NCBI GenBank assembly: GCA_012184525.1
Contig: WOFQ01000118.1
Span: forward strand, 1-42,639
Direction: 5' to 3'
Source of the DNA: Xenoacremonium recifei
Taxonomy: Eukaryota > Ascomycota > Sordariomycetes > Hypocreales > Nectriaceae
DNA length: 42,639 bases
In this document: piece after piece, positions 40,754 to 42,639 of the stretch
Layout: each line of letters starts with the position of its first letter
Position numbering within the stretch: the stretch's first letter is position 1
Program-made: the position numbers and the translations under genes
The notes under the pieces: model-generated
The model's database searches: none
Told to the model about the DNA's origin: nothing
What the model saw: only the letters and a program-made list of their open reading frames with translations

Positions 40754-42639
40754 GGCTTCAGGCAGGCAGCGTGAAACGAGTGAAGGCTTGCCTGGCTGGA
40801 CTGGGATCTCAAGAGACCGTTGTTACACGACGGCTGCGTGGTGAAGGCATCTGGAAGCTCGAGCGTCCTGCCTCACAACCACTAACACGGATGCTTACAA
40901 TTGTCGTTCGTTGGTGGTCAATTACTGCATCCGTCGGCCAGTCAGCAGCAAGGGAGCCGGTCAGTCACCAGGAAAAGGAGCAAGAAACTACAATCGAGGA
41001 TCGAGAATCAAGATCGAGCCGTCATCAACGAAGAACTGCCCCCCCGTTCCCATGGCCTGCTCCCCCGGGCTCCCAAGGAGTCCAGAACGTCTCGTCTGAG
41101 CGCTCACCCCGGCCGCCAGGAGACTACGTACTCCGTATGCACACCAAAGAACCAATATTCGGCCACCCCTGGTCTGCCTCTGGCCCAGAACGGCATACGC
41201 GCTTTTCAACTGAGCCAGCTTGCGTTGTCACCCCACCACCGCCCGCAGCCCGCGCGCTCAACCGCTGGCCGTCCACCGTTTTGCCAGTCTCAGCAGGGGG
41301 AGCGTGACCTGCTCGCTGCAGAGATGGAGGGTGGCATTTCCGGTGGCTGCTGCAGGTGAATCGGAATCGCCTGGTCTTGGTCTGGTCTGGCCCCCGAACG
41401 ACACTCAACCGCCCAGGGGCGCCGCCACAACGCACCTAGCATCGCGCGTACCTGACTAGACCGCAACGGACAACACTAGACGCAACAGCCTCGATCGTCC
41501 ATCCGCTGTCCGGATTGCGCCTTGTCCTCAGCGCTTGCGGTGCAGCCTTCAGCGCTTACGAGCCGGGAGAGCGATCCTCTGCCCGCCCTGAGCGAGAACC
41601 CCCTGCCACCGGCGTCAGCGAAGAGAGCAGAACGAAGAAGAAAAAAACAGAGGGGAAAAACCAGCAGATGCTAATTTCCGCCCGCAGCTACACACCCCAG
41701 GCCCGGTCACCCGCTCCCCTCCCCGTGGCGTTGCGGTGCGGCGTCGTACTTTAGCCTGGCTTGCCCCCCCTTACCGCTGCCAGGGGGGGCGAGAGTGTCA
41801 GCGCCGCCGGCCGGTGGAGCGACGCTATAGTTCTAGCGGGTGATAATTTTAGGCCTCTTCTTGCAAACCCATCTCAACTGTGATTTCGGGACATTGGTGT
41901 TTGCTGGGGTTGATGTTCATGCGAGAGGACATGTCAGATGGGCGAAGGATTGCGGATGGGCTAGCATGAGGAAAATATTCCGAAGGCTTTGGTGTACGTA
42001 CATACGTAATAACGCAGGATCATTGTCACGAGTCAAACACATGCTCAAATCGTGGAGCATACAGAGTAGTGCATAGGGAGTGCATACAGCTTCATTCACA
42101 TGTAAGGAGAGTATCAGGGAGGTCCGGAAGCCCACCCGGAATGTCACAACCCGCCTCGAGAGTATCACCATGGAACAGTCAAACACAAGATTGAGACAAC
42201 GAGGATCTATCAATGGATTGTCTCTTTTGTTTTCTGGTTGTATACAGTATGCAACAACGCCTTTTCTGCCTCCGCGCGGGTCTGCACCCCATCTCTTCTC
42301 GCACTCTCTCTTCCGCGGCGAGCAGGGCCTGTCCACCAGGGCGAGGAAAAAAAGACTCCTCTAATATACAAGTTTGACTTCCAAACGCCTGCCCGCCGCC
42401 CGTCCCGCAAAGAACTCCCGCCAGAAAAGAAGAGCCCGAGCCAGCAGCTCCGAACTCCTCGCCATCCCATCCACAGCACCTCCTTGCCATATCCAAAAGA
42501 GTTTTTAGGGCGGTAAATAATAATAAAAGAACACAAAAAAGGGGGGAGGGGAGGACCAAAAAAAGCATTACAAAATTTGTTGATGCCCAGGTCGCCAGGA
42601 TGGAGCCGGAAAGAAGGATAATAAAGATGCTGGGGGGGG
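40754..42639. other. Right-end region without a recognised gene
   Basis: These 1.9 kb hold the DUF3433 promoter (next to 40753) and then no convincing coding frame. A TACTCCGTA lies at 41129-41137, a perfect GC hairpin at 41763-41790, and A-rich stretches at 41630-41665 and 42510-42570. The AT-rich end with TAAATAATAATAAAAG could be a 3' UTR of a gene lying beyond the window, but this cannot be decided here. Confidence 0.5.
41763..41790. repeat. Perfect GC-only inverted repeat
   Basis: GCCCCCCC (41763-41770) and GGGGGGGC (41783-41790) form an 8-bp perfect stem with a 12-nt loop. It could form a stable hairpin or may simply reflect the homopolymer tendency seen at the window ends. Confidence 0.7.

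Noticed and set aside
1..42639. RIP-mutated repeats, transposons, biosynthetic cluster or CRISPR-like array
   Set aside because: No AT-rich TpA-heavy blocks, transposase or reverse-transcriptase motifs, PKS/NRPS domains or regularly spaced repeats were seen.

Overview
This window is a stretch of filamentous-ascomycete (Pezizomycotina) nuclear DNA, most likely Sordariomycetes and possibly Hypocreales. The evidence is the gene set (DUF3433 membrane protein, Hos3-type deacetylase, BBC1 with its C-terminal domain, MRP51, a eukaryotic queuine tRNA-ribosyltransferase), the very short introns (48-86 bp) with GT...AG ends and CTAAC/CTGAC-like branch sites, and the low repeat content. The order-level placement is inference. 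The window begins in C/G homopolymers, with a run of 24 G at 64-87, and ends in 8 G, so it looks like a whole contig bounded by hard-to-sequence tracts.

Layout. 1-4859: no gene recognised. 4860-6487 (+): senescence/spartin-domain protein. 7228-9575 (+): gamma-tubulin complex component GCP4. 10504-12125 (-): conserved-looking fungal protein of unknown function, possibly with a tubby/LURP-like fold. 12126-18402: about 6.3 kb with no convincing gene. 18403-22138 (-): BBC1, an SH3 actin-patch protein. 23193-23984 (+): RTR1/RPAP2 CTD phosphatase. 24361-24946 (-): ribosomal protein eS17. 25351-26769 (-): mitoribosomal protein MRP51. 27126-28479 (+): queuine tRNA-ribosyltransferase (QTRT1). 28735-29865 (-): secreted, probably GPI-anchored, cysteine-rich protein. 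31963-35521 (+): histone deacetylase HOS3. 35875-36858 (-): histidinol-phosphatase HIS2. 37631-40753 (-): DUF3433 multi-pass membrane protein. 40754-42639: no gene recognised.

I reconstructed the intron-exon structures by hand, and the frame closes exactly in each. The genes are mostly housekeeping and do not form a biosynthetic cluster. The block at 23-28.5 kb is rich in gene-expression functions: RNA polymerase II CTD phosphatase, cytosolic and mitochondrial ribosomal proteins, and a tRNA-modifying enzyme. MRP51 and QTRT1 are divergent across 356 bp.

The most unusual items are the following. (1) The secreted protein at 28735-29865 is an internal duplication of an eight-cysteine module, and an intron sits at the same residue and phase in both copies. 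(2) The eS17 promoter pairs a telomere-like box with a TCACGTG E-box, the Tbf1/Cbf1-type arrangement. (3) A 6.3 kb gene-free, pyrimidine-skewed region lies upstream of the unknown-function gene. (4) The 9-mer TACGGAGTA occurs four times, only between genes. No CRISPR array, rRNA, tRNA, transposon or virus-like gene was seen.
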